IMG/VR virus record: IMGVR_UViG_3300009553_000025
Coordinates: 1-61,548 of that record
Reading direction: 5' to 3' (one strand)
DNA length: 61,548 nucleotides
DNA from: a virus
This document shows positions 25,386-34,036 of this stretch, in pieces. Numbering within the stretch: position 1 is the stretch's first letter; each line of letters begins with the position of its first letter. Under the pieces are notes generated by a model. It searched no databases and was not told where the DNA came from. It saw nothing but the letters and a program-made list of their open reading frames with translations. A program made the position numbers and the translations under genes.

Positions 25386-26252
25386 TTATGTGTCCAAGTA
25401 GATGAAGCGGTCTAGTTCGTTCTCACTCATGTTTTTGATATCTCGTGGCGGAAAAGCTACCTTGAACGTTGTGAACAATTGACCATATTTGTTGTGGTAC
25501 TTCATAGCCTTAAATGAGGCATCTTTGTCCAAACACAAGGTTACATTACGAACACCGGACATGAGAAGGTTTTCGATCAAACTCTCGCTGATATTCGTAC
25601 CGAGCAAAGCCGCCGCGTTCACTGTACTCGATAGACGCATGGCCGAGTACTGATCTTCAACCAACCAAATCTCATCCTTGTCGTTCTTTACCTCTTGGAT
25701 GTAGAACGCAGTTGTTCCGTAAGTCGGGTTGACCACGCACGTCAAGGCCTTTGGTTCAGTCTTAGCCCGTGACTTGTCGATCAATCGAGATACACCGCCA
25801 ACGTAGCGTTTGTCCATCGTGTAGATGGGGCACCACAATCGTTTTTTGTTGGTGATCCACATCAAACGACCACGAGCAATCTCCTCATCGGATAAACCAT
25901 ATGATTCCTTGAGGAACTCGCGGGCAAATTGCGGAAGGGCCTCGAACTGAAAGTCAGGCAGAAGAGAGCGTCTAGCTTGTATCTCACTCAAGTGCTTGCC
26001 TACAGCCGCTACGTCGGGAAGAAAACGTACCGATTCGGCGGTAACAGTCATTGGAAGACTTCCCTTTTTTCCACAACTGTTTCGGTGGCAGATGTAGATG
26101 AGGCTCGATGTGTCTCGTTTGATAGATAGAGACTTCTCACGTGACATACCTCCGCCGCAGAACGGGCATATCAAGCCCGATTGCTGTTCGTCGTACGCCA
26201 GCCCCATTCCGACAACTTTGAGGTCGTTTATTGCTTCTCGGGTAGCAGCCAT
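25386..26252 (-). CDS. DNA primase with zinc-binding and Toprim domains
   Basis: A 288-aa protein. A zinc motif lies at Cys29, Cys32, Cys55 and Cys60 (CPFCGG, CHRNSC), as in phage primases. The Toprim core follows with WLVEDQYSAM (acidic strand) and LCLDKDAS (Asp pair) in the last third. In T7 primase and helicase are one protein (gp4); here they are separate, adjacent genes. It makes RNA primers for lagging-strand synthesis. ATG at 26252, two bases after the upstream stop. Confidence 0.85.
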   Translation of the reverse strand: MAATREAINDLKVVGMGLAYDEQQSGLICPFCGGGMSREKSLSIKRDTSSLIYICHRNSCGKKGSLPMTVTAESVRFLPDVAAVGKHLSEIQARRSLLPDFQFEALPQFAREFLKESYGLSDEEIARGRLMWITNKKRLWCPIYTMDKRYVGGVSRLIDKSRAKTEPKALTCVVNPTYGTTAFYIQEVKNDKDEIWLVEDQYSAMRLSSTVNAAALLGTNISESLIENLLMSGVRNVTLCLDKDASFKAMKYHNKYGQLFTTFKVAFPPRDIKNMSENELDRFIYLDT

Positions 26253-26254
26253 GT

Positions 26255-27259
26255 CTATGGTGCATTAGGCTGCGTAGCTGCCGGAGGCGGCCATATAACA
26301 TTATCGTTGATCCACTGTTCGTGAGAAAGAACATCTAAAGCACCAGTTTCTTCGACCAGCTTCTGCGTATAAGCATCAAATTCTTTCGGCTCATTGTACA
26401 CTTTCGGATCGCACTTCGCAAGCCACGTCGGATTAGGAATCCAAATCCACGACACGATGATGTGATCCGCGTAACGGGGATTACGTGTAACCGCACAGCG
26501 AAATACCGTCCCGAGTTTACGAGCTAGGATGTACTGTACAATGTGTACAGCTCGTAATGTTGTGAAGACTTGATCGGGCTTAAACGGAGATTCGTAGCTA
26601 CTGATTTTATCAGTGATTAGAACTTGACCTACGCACGTGTCCTTAAGCGCGAATTTCTTATCGAGTTCAGCCCAAAGTTCTTCTATAGAGCACGTCACGT
26701 TACGGGCGTACGGAAATCCACCCGGCGTCTTGACATAGTGCCTTTTGTAGCCATTGAACCCGTTAAGGATTCGCATTCCACAATTGCCGGGCAACAGAGA
26801 TTCTGACCAGTATAGGTAGAAATCATCCGGAGGAACCTTTCCGCTGGCAGTTGCTGGAGTCGGTGGACGTAGTGGAGCAGGTTGACCTATTTGATCTAAG
26901 GCCGCGAAATTAATACCTTGCTCCGCATTTTCCGCAGCTTGGGGTTGAACAGCCGGTCTAAGAGCTTGAGCGGCTCTATTCAAATCAGCCATGTTAACGG
27001 CTCGCGGTTCAACTCCAGCTTCTTGCATGGCTTCGTTGTACGTACGTTCATCCCAAGGTACACGCTGACCTATGTGGCCTAGATACCATCGATAAAAAGC
27101 ACTATATTTATCTCTACGCTGCGGGGCCGGCTTCTGGACTGGTTGGTGGAATATGTAAGGACCTGCGTGCGGTTCTATATGTGGAGGCTTAATCCTTCGC
27201 TGCTCTGCTTGTTGTGTGAATCTCTTTGGCAAATGATGTTGCTCACCTACTCTTGGCAT
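26255..27259 (-). CDS. hypothetical protein (334 aa) between amidotransferase and primase
   Basis: Not recognised. A Pro/Gln/Arg-rich N-terminus (residues 1-50, MPRVGEQHHLPKRF) is followed by a short helical part, a Pro/Ala linker (about 100-140) and a folded C-terminal half with many aromatic residues (HIIVSWIWIPNPTWLAKCD). It overlaps the amidotransferase end by 13 bases, so it may belong to that cluster rather than to replication. Confidence 0.65.
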   Translation of the reverse strand: MPRVGEQHHLPKRFTQQAEQRRIKPPHIEPHAGPYIFHQPVQKPAPQRRDKYSAFYRWYLGHIGQRVPWDERTYNEAMQEAGVEPRAVNMADLNRAAQALRPAVQPQAAENAEQGINFAALDQIGQPAPLRPPTPATASGKVPPDDFYLYWSESLLPGNCGMRILNGFNGYKRHYVKTPGGFPYARNVTCSIEELWAELDKKFALKDTCVGQVLITDKISSYESPFKPDQVFTTLRAVHIVQYILARKLGTVFRCAVTRNPRYADHIIVSWIWIPNPTWLAKCDPKVYNEPKEFDAYTQKLVEETGALDVLSHEQWINDNVIWPPPAATQPNAP

Positions 27260-28770
27260 ACGTATCCCTTATAGCCCGGAAAGGCTAAATCAAGGTTAGT
27301 TCGGGCGGTGCAATCGGCGCACAGCCAATCCACGCCACCACCACTGTTAGGCTCCCAACTAGCTTCGCCAGCAATAGCTTCGGCAACGGGAATTTCCCCA
27401 CAACACAGAGTACATCCATCTTTCGTCTGCTGCTTGAACGCAGCTATGCTCATGTGGCCTTTAGGCCCCGGCACGATAAGCTCCGGTGAATCATCTGTGG
27501 ACTGTCCTAGAACATCATCTAGGGGCACATAGCGAGTATCGTGGGGACGCATAAGCACGAGAATACGCACAGACATCGCGCCGGCTTTGTTGGAACGAAT
27601 CAAACACGTATTGATGGGCCGGGCGCGAATTTCGCCCTTAGCTTCGGCGGCTTCGTAGATAATTTCCCGAGTACTTTCGTCGACGTTCGTCATCAAACTT
27701 AAGCACTTGTGGTCTTGGCCGTCTGTGTCTCGCCAGATAGCCTGACCAATCAACTGCTGCCATTTAGACGGCGGTTGCGCAGAGGGGAGCAACGGAGCAA
27801 AGATAACTTCATTCGATGATACTAGGCCGAACATCTGTTTCAGCTCATCGTATCCCTTATATAAAGGCTCTCCTTGATACGTCTCTTGATGCCGCCGTGG
27901 CTCCAATTCCTGTTCAATAATCCCGCCCGTAGCCGTAGCTGATTCGGAATTGTTCTTCCCATTCCTCGGGGGAGCAAGCGATAAAGGGCGTTGCGTCGTG
28001 TTGTCAGCCCCCCAGTTCTGACGTGCGGCTACGCTGTAGGTGGTCTTGGAATCGTCTATCTTTTCCGATTCCCACTGGCGGACGTTGTTTGGATCGATGA
28101 TGTACAACGTGTCCTTTTGCGGAATCCACATTGTCTTTTCGAGCGGAATATCGTTTCGGTCGCACAAATGATGGAGCATCGAATCTTCCGATGCAAGGAG
28201 CATCACTTCTTCTTTCGGTACGTAGTTCCACGCAAGAGGCCGCAATCCATTGCTGTAGATTCGCATCTTGCCATCGTTCTCATACCACACGAGAGTCATG
28301 GCTCCCTTGGAATCCTCGATAGCCGCCTTACCGCCCATCTTAGCTATCTTGTAATACAAGAGATCGGAATCAACCGAGAATGACAAGTCATCGTACCGGT
28401 ATGCAATAGAGCTTAAGCTGCCGTTGTGAACACCGATAACGCTGCGATCGCCGACACGGTGCGTGAACGGATGTGCATTGGCGTGGGACACTTGACCAAA
28501 TGTAGCTGCCCGATGATGTACGATAGTTGCGAACGAGTCGTCTGCATACGCCGACATTTTCATAGCAGCCGGATGCATAGCAAAAATCCACCCCTCGTAC
28601 GGAAGTTTGAAGTGATTTACTTCGCCCTTATCCGAAACTTGAAACATGCCGGTGGAGTCTTTTCCACGCAACGCGCCGACCACCATTGACTGTCGAATGA
28701 AATCATTCAGGGAACTAGCGAGTTTCCCCGTCGTCTTGCCGTTAGATATAAGCCCGACTATGCCACAAAT
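27247..28770 (-). CDS. class II glutamine amidotransferase (Ntn hydrolase), AUU start
   Basis: A 507-aa protein. Read from ATT 28770 it begins (M)CGIVGLISN with the catalytic Cys at position 2, as in GlmS/PurF-type enzymes. RGKDSTG lies at 35-41, HHRAATFG at 85-92, NAHPF at 98-102 and HNGSL at 115-119, all glutaminase-site motifs. AGGAGG at 28779-28784 lies eight bases before the ATT, and TAG closes the frame five codons upstream, so no ATG, GTG or TTG is possible without losing the Cys. The C-terminus has two Cys pairs (CTLCCG, CADC), likely a zinc site. It should release ammonia from glutamine for the nearby amidoligases, or amidate a product. Confidence 0.85.
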   Translation of the reverse strand: MCGIVGLISNGKTTGKLASSLNDFIRQSMVVGALRGKDSTGMFQVSDKGEVNHFKLPYEGWIFAMHPAAMKMSAYADDSFATIVHHRAATFGQVSHANAHPFTHRVGDRSVIGVHNGSLSSIAYRYDDLSFSVDSDLLYYKIAKMGGKAAIEDSKGAMTLVWYENDGKMRIYSNGLRPLAWNYVPKEEVMLLASEDSMLHHLCDRNDIPLEKTMWIPQKDTLYIIDPNNVRQWESEKIDDSKTTYSVAARQNWGADNTTQRPLSLAPPRNGKNNSESATATGGIIEQELEPRRHQETYQGEPLYKGYDELKQMFGLVSSNEVIFAPLLPSAQPPSKWQQLIGQAIWRDTDGQDHKCLSLMTNVDESTREIIYEAAEAKGEIRARPINTCLIRSNKAGAMSVRILVLMRPHDTRYVPLDDVLGQSTDDSPELIVPGPKGHMSIAAFKQQTKDGCTLCCGEIPVAEAIAGEASWEPNSGGGVDWLCADCTARTNLDLAFPGYKGYVCQE

Positions 28771-28778
28771 GGTATTAT

Positions 28779-28784
28779 CCTCCT
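28779..28784 (-). promoter_or_regulatory. perfect Shine-Dalgarno for the AUU-started amidotransferase
   Basis: AGGAGG on the minus strand, eight bases upstream of ATT 28770. A small hairpin CCGGC-TAC-GCCGG lies directly upstream. The strength of this site is what allows the AUU start to be chosen with confidence. Confidence 0.8.
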
Positions 28785-28799
28785 ACCGGCGTAGCCGGA

Positions 28800-29792
28800 T
28801 TACTCTTGTTCAAGTGATTTATCCAATTTCTTTCCGGACGTACGACTAGCTCTGTACTTCTCGATCTTCTTTGCCTTGGTTTTCAAGACTTCACTGGCCT
28901 CAACTGAGATATCTTCCCAGCTTCCGGGCGTTGTTGGGCCGAGTACATTACCGTGAGCCATCAACAGTTGCGCGTTGTCAACGGCTTTCCACGCTTCCGA
29001 TGCATCCAAGTACTTAGCAACTTTTTCGTACAAGTCAGTACCAAATACTTGGATAGCGAAATCGTGTACTCCACTACGGCTCAGTGTACTCAACGGATCG
29101 AGTGAACCGCTCTGCGCTAAAGCTGCTGCTTTAACCGCAAGGATCATCCGAATCCAAGTGAAGATACGGTCGTATTCAAACGTAGTCGGCAGATGCCGGA
29201 ATTCCACAGTACCGTATCTTGTGATGCACTCCAAATTAAGTGCTTGATACTTTGAACACCGTGACAACAAATCTACCACGTGATGATTGGGGAGGTTCTT
29301 GTCGAATAGAGCACGTCCGATAGACGCAAAGTCGTTCTGGCCCAAATTCATCGGAACCGTGTAACAACAATAGTTACGCCAATCGCCAGCGTAGCCGAAG
29401 AACACGTGTTCGAGCAATAGATACGTGGCAACAAAGCTCGCCAACTGTCCGGATTCCATATCCAAGTCAGTTACGTCCAAGTGGACGTGGATACCTGCTC
29501 GTGGATACCCGTTAGTGTATCCGTGACTCTTGGCGTGGTCTACAAAAACCTCCAAGGCCTTGGATATTTCCAAACCCACCAATCCGCGACCAGATGTGAC
29601 GAACTCCCGCGACGCTCCGCGAAGCGAGTGATCTTCCTTATCTTGCCACAATGAGGAGTTGATCCTTTGCCCATCCCACCCCTCCACTTCTATCTCGATG
29701 CCAATCTTAGCCAGAGGAAGGCTAAGGGATGGATCGGGTAATTGTGGTCTGTGGGTTGGCTGTCCTACAAGATCACCAATGAAATTTCCCAC
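28800..29792 (-). CDS. amidoligase (glutamine synthetase-like fold)
   Basis: A 330-aa protein of the putative amidoligase family (PF12224 type). IGIEIEVEG (about 31-39) holds the metal-binding Glu pair. SREFVTSGRGLVG, AGIHVHLDVTDL and ITRYGTVEFRHLP follow, the ordered motifs of this COOH-NH2 ligase group. Such enzymes form amide or peptide bonds using ATP. It lies between a gamma-glutamylcyclotransferase-like gene (3 bases upstream) and the class II amidotransferase. The substrate is unknown: a peptide, a cell-wall compound or a small metabolite are all possible. Confidence 0.85.
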   Translation of the reverse strand: MGNFIGDLVGQPTHRPQLPDPSLSLPLAKIGIEIEVEGWDGQRINSSLWQDKEDHSLRGASREFVTSGRGLVGLEISKALEVFVDHAKSHGYTNGYPRAGIHVHLDVTDLDMESGQLASFVATYLLLEHVFFGYAGDWRNYCCYTVPMNLGQNDFASIGRALFDKNLPNHHVVDLLSRCSKYQALNLECITRYGTVEFRHLPTTFEYDRIFTWIRMILAVKAAALAQSGSLDPLSTLSRSGVHDFAIQVFGTDLYEKVAKYLDASEAWKAVDNAQLLMAHGNVLGPTTPGSWEDISVEASEVLKTKAKKIEKYRASRTSGKKLDKSLEQE

Positions 29793-29795
29793 GTG

Positions 29796-30179
29796 TTAAC
29801 GCTCCCAGTTGCCGCTCTTGACGATGTTTTCTTCACGTAGATAGTAACTATCCGGTTTCATGGCATAGATGTACGCCCGGCCATCGTAGCCTTTGAATCC
29901 CGTGACTTCCGTGCGCGTGTAGAAGCTCGGATGACCTTCCAGACGGTCCAAGCTTTCGAGAGTCGGATCATCGACCTCGTACAACTCCACGTGTACATCC
30001 GTATTGCCTTCGAGAGTAATGGCGGGGAAAGCTCCAAGCGAGTACAAGGTACCCGGAATCATTGCCGTACCCACAAACTTAGAAGTCTCCAAGCGTCGAT
30101 GGTTCCCAAACCCTTTCTTGAGAGAGCCATAAACGGCTACGACGTGCGGTGCTTTCTTTTCTTCAGTATTACTTTGCAT
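29796..30179 (-). CDS. gamma-glutamylcyclotransferase-like protein
   Basis: A 127-aa protein with the GGCT/AIG2 pattern: VVAVYGSLKKGFGNH (YGSL nucleotide/substrate loop, about 14-28), PGTLYSLGAFPAI, and VHVELYEVDDPTLESLDRLEGHP, where the Glu before the loop is expected to be catalytic. The family removes gamma-glutamyl groups as pyroglutamate or hydrolyses gamma-glutamyl amines. Next to amidoligases it may reverse or edit the products. It overlaps the upstream gene by 11 bases. Confidence 0.85.
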   Translation of the reverse strand: MQSNTEEKKAPHVVAVYGSLKKGFGNHRRLETSKFVGTAMIPGTLYSLGAFPAITLEGNTDVHVELYEVDDPTLESLDRLEGHPSFYTRTEVTGFKGYDGRAYIYAMKPDSYYLREENIVKSGNWER

Positions 30180-30822
30180 ACAAAATATCCTTTAGTTGGC
30201 GAGACAAGATATCGCGGAACGGAAGAGACGATACTCGCCACCTCTCGCCGTTCGGCGACGTAGCGGCCACGTGCTGCTTCCACAAAAGAACGAACGCATT
30301 GTGCTTGCGCGGTCCAAGTACAATAGCCAAATCGGGATTGAGAGCAAAGCCTGTCGCGAATCCGTTCGATTCGAGAACAATAACTGCTTCAGCCACGTTC
30401 GGCACAAAATCAGGCTTAAAGATGGCCTCAGCTCGATTAAAGGCCCATCCTTGACTAGGCAACACACGGTAATCGGCGCTGTCAATAGCCAATTCTGCCA
30501 TCGTGCCTTGAACTTGCGGAACGAGAATTGTGGCCACTGTCTGGTGGTTAAGGCCCTTGTACGTGTTGCGCCCCACTTTGCGCTGAAAGTACACCAAATC
30601 CTTGCCACGTGACGTAATGTTGCGATATCCGAGACGAGGAATCCCCACGTGCTTCCAGTCCAATTCGTCGGCACGTACGGTCTGATTGTCCGATTTGCCT
30701 TGAAGTGTACACACTCCTTGTCGATTTACATCGGCCAGTAGACGCACTGAACCGTCGTACGGACTAACTAAATAGCTGTCGAGATAATCTCGTCGGATAT
30801 CTGCTGGATCGTAATATTGCAT
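30169..30822 (-). CDS. hypothetical protein in the amidoligase cluster (217 aa)
   Basis: Not recognised. A tyrosine-rich start (MQYYDPADIRRDYLDSYLV), beta-rich centre (QTVATILVPQVQG) and a helical C-terminus ending DILSRQLKDILYAK. Lies between two ligase-related genes with overlaps of a few bases, so it is probably part of the same pathway. Confidence 0.65.
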   Translation of the reverse strand: MQYYDPADIRRDYLDSYLVSPYDGSVRLLADVNRQGVCTLQGKSDNQTVRADELDWKHVGIPRLGYRNITSRGKDLVYFQRKVGRNTYKGLNHQTVATILVPQVQGTMAELAIDSADYRVLPSQGWAFNRAEAIFKPDFVPNVAEAVIVLESNGFATGFALNPDLAIVLGPRKHNAFVLLWKQHVAATSPNGERWRVSSLPFRDILSRQLKDILYAK

Positions 30823-30828
30823 ATCGTA

Positions 30829-32022
30829 TTAGAACTCCGGCGCTGGCTGAATACCGTTATCATCCATATCCCAATCCACTACATCGTTATCTTCCTCCTC
30901 CTCTTCTTCTTCGTGATCATCAGGCTCGGCGGGTTGCGTAACTGGCGCTAGTTGATTGAAGGCGTTGTTTAACGCCCTTTGATTCGCAAGGGCAGCGGCT
31001 TGATTAGCTAATACTGGAGTAGCGAGAGGAGGTACCGGCTCGTTGCGCCCGAGTATACGTCCATCATTTGTTACCCAAACAATATCGGCCCCCAGTGGGC
31101 GAGCTTGTTGTGCACGAAGTCCGCTCTGAGTGTCCCCTAAACGCACGTTAAGCGTCCTCTGTGTGCGCAGAATAGCCTCATTCCGATTACGATTACCAAA
31201 GATGTATTCGTCAATTTGCTCTCGATGTTCGCGGAGTATAGTACCAATAGCCGGATCGTTAATCAGCCCGAGAATAGTATTCTGGATTGATCCCGCAATA
31301 GCTTCGATCTTCTGGTATATCCCAAAAGCCGCGTCTTGATTGTTGAGGAGCCAATGCACCGTGCCCACGATACGATTGAAATCATCTGCATCGTTAAACC
31401 ATCCAGAGCTAAGCACACGGTACTCAAAACCGTACGGCTTGTCACGGAATGAGCCGGGGCGTCCGTAGTACTTACGACGAGTGCGACCAACTGCCCATTG
31501 AGACTGGGCACACATTCGCGTAGTAACTAGGCCGTCCAAGAATTGCACGAGACACGGCACGGGAATCTTGCACTTCTCTTTGTCGTACCCAAAGTGCAAG
31601 TGACCGCCAGCGAAACGATAGTTGCCTATCTCCGACAGTTTTGGCGGAATGTTCGGGGCACCTGTCCACGCGTTAAAGTCCGGATCGCAGCCGAAAATCT
31701 TAGCATTCGGATGCACCAAATCTTGGGCGCGGAACTCGTGCTCGGGTGCGTTGTACAACAAATAGTTCTTGTTCTTCGTGAGAAGAAACTGTTCAACAGT
31801 GCTCTTGGCTTGTACAGCAAAGTTGAACGCATCCATAGACCCCGGTTCCCAGACCTTCGGGTCATAGTTAATTTCAACTGCTACGCCGTCTTCTAGAACT
31901 CCCACATCCGAAGCCAGCATTAGAGGGTCTTTTTTAGTACCTCCGACAAGACCACACGATGCGATAAGTCTCTCGCCGCTTTGCAAAAAGAATTCCGGAT
32001 CACCGCCTACTTTTAGTTCCAC
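30829..32022 (-). CDS. COOH-NH2 ligase type 2-like amidoligase
   Basis: A 397-aa protein. Start set at GTG 32022, two bases after the upstream TAG and behind GAGGA; longer frames upstream overlap the previous gene. Motifs: VGGDPEFFL (4-12), CGLVGGTKKDP, LEDGVAVEINYDP, FAGGHLHFGYDKE and YGFEYRVLSSGW, matching the type 2 COOH-NH2 ligase group related to glutamine synthetase. The C-terminal third is Gln/Ala/Pro-rich with an acidic tail (EEEEEEDNDVVDWD). It is the second ligase of the cluster, presumably using ATP to join a carboxyl and an amine. Confidence 0.8.
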   Translation of the reverse strand: MELKVGGDPEFFLQSGERLIASCGLVGGTKKDPLMLASDVGVLEDGVAVEINYDPKVWEPGSMDAFNFAVQAKSTVEQFLLTKNKNYLLYNAPEHEFRAQDLVHPNAKIFGCDPDFNAWTGAPNIPPKLSEIGNYRFAGGHLHFGYDKEKCKIPVPCLVQFLDGLVTTRMCAQSQWAVGRTRRKYYGRPGSFRDKPYGFEYRVLSSGWFNDADDFNRIVGTVHWLLNNQDAAFGIYQKIEAIAGSIQNTILGLINDPAIGTILREHREQIDEYIFGNRNRNEAILRTQRTLNVRLGDTQSGLRAQQARPLGADIVWVTNDGRILGRNEPVPPLATPVLANQAAALANQRALNNAFNQLAPVTQPAEPDDHEEEEEEEDNDVVDWDMDDNGIQPAPEF

Positions 32023-32023
32023 A

Positions 32024-32476
32024 CTACTTATCCTCGTGGTTTGATGGGGCGTAGAAATATTCGTACGGAAGAGCGTACACGTTCTTTGCTTCCTCTCGTT
32101 CTCGTTCTTCCTTTTCCTTACGGAGACGTTCGCGCTCTTTTGCTTCCGCCATTCGCTTTTCCATGCGCGATAGTTTCGTTGATTTAGACGGTTTTGCCTC
32201 TTTCCACTCTCGCTTCCAGTTATCGAACATGAGAAGAGGGACACGTCGAGCGTTTTCGTCCTCTTCGTTATCGGTTGCCGTGAAAATCAGACGTGGTTTG
32301 TCGTCTTCGTCTAAATTACCGGCCCAAATAGCCTGTAAAGTCTGTGCGCCCTTTAGTTTGGCTGTGAGGATGTTCTTGGCATCGGCTTCCTTCTTGATGA
32401 AGCCCGCTGGCCACTGAGAAACCATCTTGTCTCCGATGGCTTCTTCGGCGCGGCCTATGCAATAGAATTTTTGCAT
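32024..32476 (-). CDS. charged coiled-coil hypothetical protein (150 aa)
   Basis: Start at ATG 32476 (MQKFYCIGRAEEAIGDKM). The N-terminal half is a mixed domain. Residues about 95-135 are an extremely charged helix (Arg/Lys/Glu with repeated KER and EER). Then a tail YALPYEYFYAPS. Not recognised. It sits between the ATP-grasp and the type 2 ligase and could be a scaffold or substrate, which is only a guess. Confidence 0.65.
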   Translation of the reverse strand: MQKFYCIGRAEEAIGDKMVSQWPAGFIKKEADAKNILTAKLKGAQTLQAIWAGNLDEDDKPRLIFTATDNEEDENARRVPLLMFDNWKREWKEAKPSKSTKLSRMEKRMAEAKERERLRKEKEEREREEAKNVYALPYEYFYAPSNHEDK

Positions 32477-32492
32477 CGTATCGTCTTCATCG

Positions 32493-33344
32493 TCAATAAT
32501 CAACGCCGATTCGTTGCATCTCGTGCTCCATCGCTGCAGCATACGCCTCAATGGCTGTAGGCGACTCAAGGGCCGGCGCACTGTTCGTCTCGCATACAAC
32601 AGCATCCTCGAATACTTCTGTGGTGCCACGATTCGCCTTTCGGATTTTTACCATGATATCAACGGCACCGTGCGCCAATCCTATCGCTTGGCTAGCCAAC
32701 AGAGAAAGTTCTTCGATACGTGCCCGATAATTAAGAGCATCACAGTGAAGATCGTTAATGCAAAAAATGTTGCCATTAGCATAAGTACGGATAAGGCGAT
32801 TATCGCGATCCAGATTAGAAAATCGATCATCGGCGCTTTGCCTCTTTTCTTGGATTAAGATGACGCGCCCAAAAGCTACGTGAACACGGAACTCTTTTTG
32901 CTTCTTCCAATAGCGTGTGTACAGGGGGACTTGGGGCATATTTACTGTGCCGTCTTCGTTGACGCGTACGACGGATATGCCTTGGCCAGAATGGCCGTTA
33001 ACGATGCGTCGAGCGATACACTTGTGATCTGCCTCAACCCACTCCGTGGCGACTTGTGGATTAGTCGTGAATTCTAGAGTAGGTGCAGCAGATGCGTGCA
33101 AAGTATTGAGAGCCAAGAGCTTGTTAGCTGACTTCTCGACAGCTTGCGATGTATTCGTATAAATGATGCCCCGCTCTCGCCAAGCAGTTGGGTTAGAGCT
33201 TACACCCCAATTGATGACGAAACGAACGTGGCGAGTACGACGTGGTGAATCCGGATGTGCATCCCAGATGCCGAGGGCTCGGGCAAGGGCTACACCCCCG
33301 CCCGATCTGTGTCCCCGCTGACGCAGCACGATAGGTTTTATCAT
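32493..33344 (-). CDS. ATP-grasp ligase
   Basis: A 283-aa protein with the ATP-grasp layout: an N-terminal GGGVALARALGIW segment, a NKLLALNTL and AAPTLEFTT region, the glycine loop VNGHSGQGISVV (about 118-129), KKQKEFRVHVAFGRVILIQEK (core strand with Lys/Arg/Glu) and a C-terminal metal-binding part (DIMVKIRK, VVCETNSAPAL). Phage members of this group resemble RimK-type carboxylate-amine ligases. It overlaps the upstream 66-aa gene by four bases. It should activate a carboxyl group as acyl phosphate in the same pathway as the amidoligases. Confidence 0.8.
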   Translation of the reverse strand: MIKPIVLRQRGHRSGGGVALARALGIWDAHPDSPRRTRHVRFVINWGVSSNPTAWRERGIIYTNTSQAVEKSANKLLALNTLHASAAPTLEFTTNPQVATEWVEADHKCIARRIVNGHSGQGISVVRVNEDGTVNMPQVPLYTRYWKKQKEFRVHVAFGRVILIQEKRQSADDRFSNLDRDNRLIRTYANGNIFCINDLHCDALNYRARIEELSLLASQAIGLAHGAVDIMVKIRKANRGTTEVFEDAVVCETNSAPALESPTAIEAYAAAMEHEMQRIGVDY

Positions 33345-33541
33345 TCTTCGTCGTCTATTTCAGATTTATCTTGTATGTCCAGTATCATGCATTTATCTTC
33401 TTCGTCAAAGTAGTAGCTTAGCACTACATACTCGCCGTGATAGCCTAAAATCCTCATAGGCTTTTGAAGGGCCTCTATTACCGCGCCTACCGGATCATTG
33501 TGGTGGTCGGCACAATCCAAGATAAAATCAATTGGCTTCAT
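33341..33541 (-). CDS. small hypothetical protein (66 aa)
   Basis: Starts at ATG 33541 overlapping the upstream TGA (ATGA). MKPIDFILDCADHHNDPVGA, then YVVLSYYFDEEDKCMILD and an acidic tail. Unknown. Coupled to the ATP-grasp by an ATGA overlap, which suggests a linked function. Confidence 0.6.
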   Translation of the reverse strand: MKPIDFILDCADHHNDPVGAVIEALQKPMRILGYHGEYVVLSYYFDEEDKCMILDIQDKSEIDDEE

Positions 33542-34032
33542 GCCGGAGTTTTCAGTTTTGATGGCCTCTTCTCCTTTTGTACTCGCACCAATTCTACTCT
33601 CTGGCACAGAGCACGTGTGTTGGGATTTGTAAACGGTTTCATCTTATTCACTTTCCACTTAACTCGATTGATAGTTAGTACTTCTCCATCTTCCAACGGA
33701 TCGATGAGAACTTTTCCTAGGCCCGTACCATTCGTCACCCGATCAGCGAAAGAAACAACAGCACGCTTAGATTTGGCCAGAAGATGCCCTAACATTTCCA
33801 ACGCCTGAGTACGCGGCTTTTTGGTCTTTAGAGTGATGCGCGGTGTATGAGAATAAGGGTCCCAATTATCGAATTCACTCCACCGCCAATCAAAAGAGTA
33901 TGCGGTAATATTTTGATTGTAGTACGCGATTGTTGCTTCCCCACAAAAGCCGGGCACTTGGTTATCGTGACTGACTAGAGAGTACTTGTAACGTTTACTG
34001 CCAGTGGGAATCTTAAAGAGTTTTTGAGGCAT
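33538..34032 (-). CDS. hypothetical protein, tandem paralog A (164 aa)
   Basis: Starts MPQKLFKIPTGS at ATG 34032. It shares with the next upstream gene the pattern YxYxVS-x4-Q-x-PGFC near the start, a FADRV segment, and VLTINRVKWKVNKMKP-like residues near the end. The pair looks like a tandem duplication that has diverged. Basic C-terminus (QKEKRPSKLK). Not recognised as a known family. Confidence 0.65.
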   Translation of the reverse strand: MPQKLFKIPTGSKRYKYSLVSHDNQVPGFCGEATIAYYNQNITAYSFDWRWSEFDNWDPYSHTPRITLKTKKPRTQALEMLGHLLAKSKRAVVSFADRVTNGTGLGKVLIDPLEDGEVLTINRVKWKVNKMKPFTNPNTRALCQRVELVRVQKEKRPSKLKTPA

Positions 34033-34036
34033 ATAG

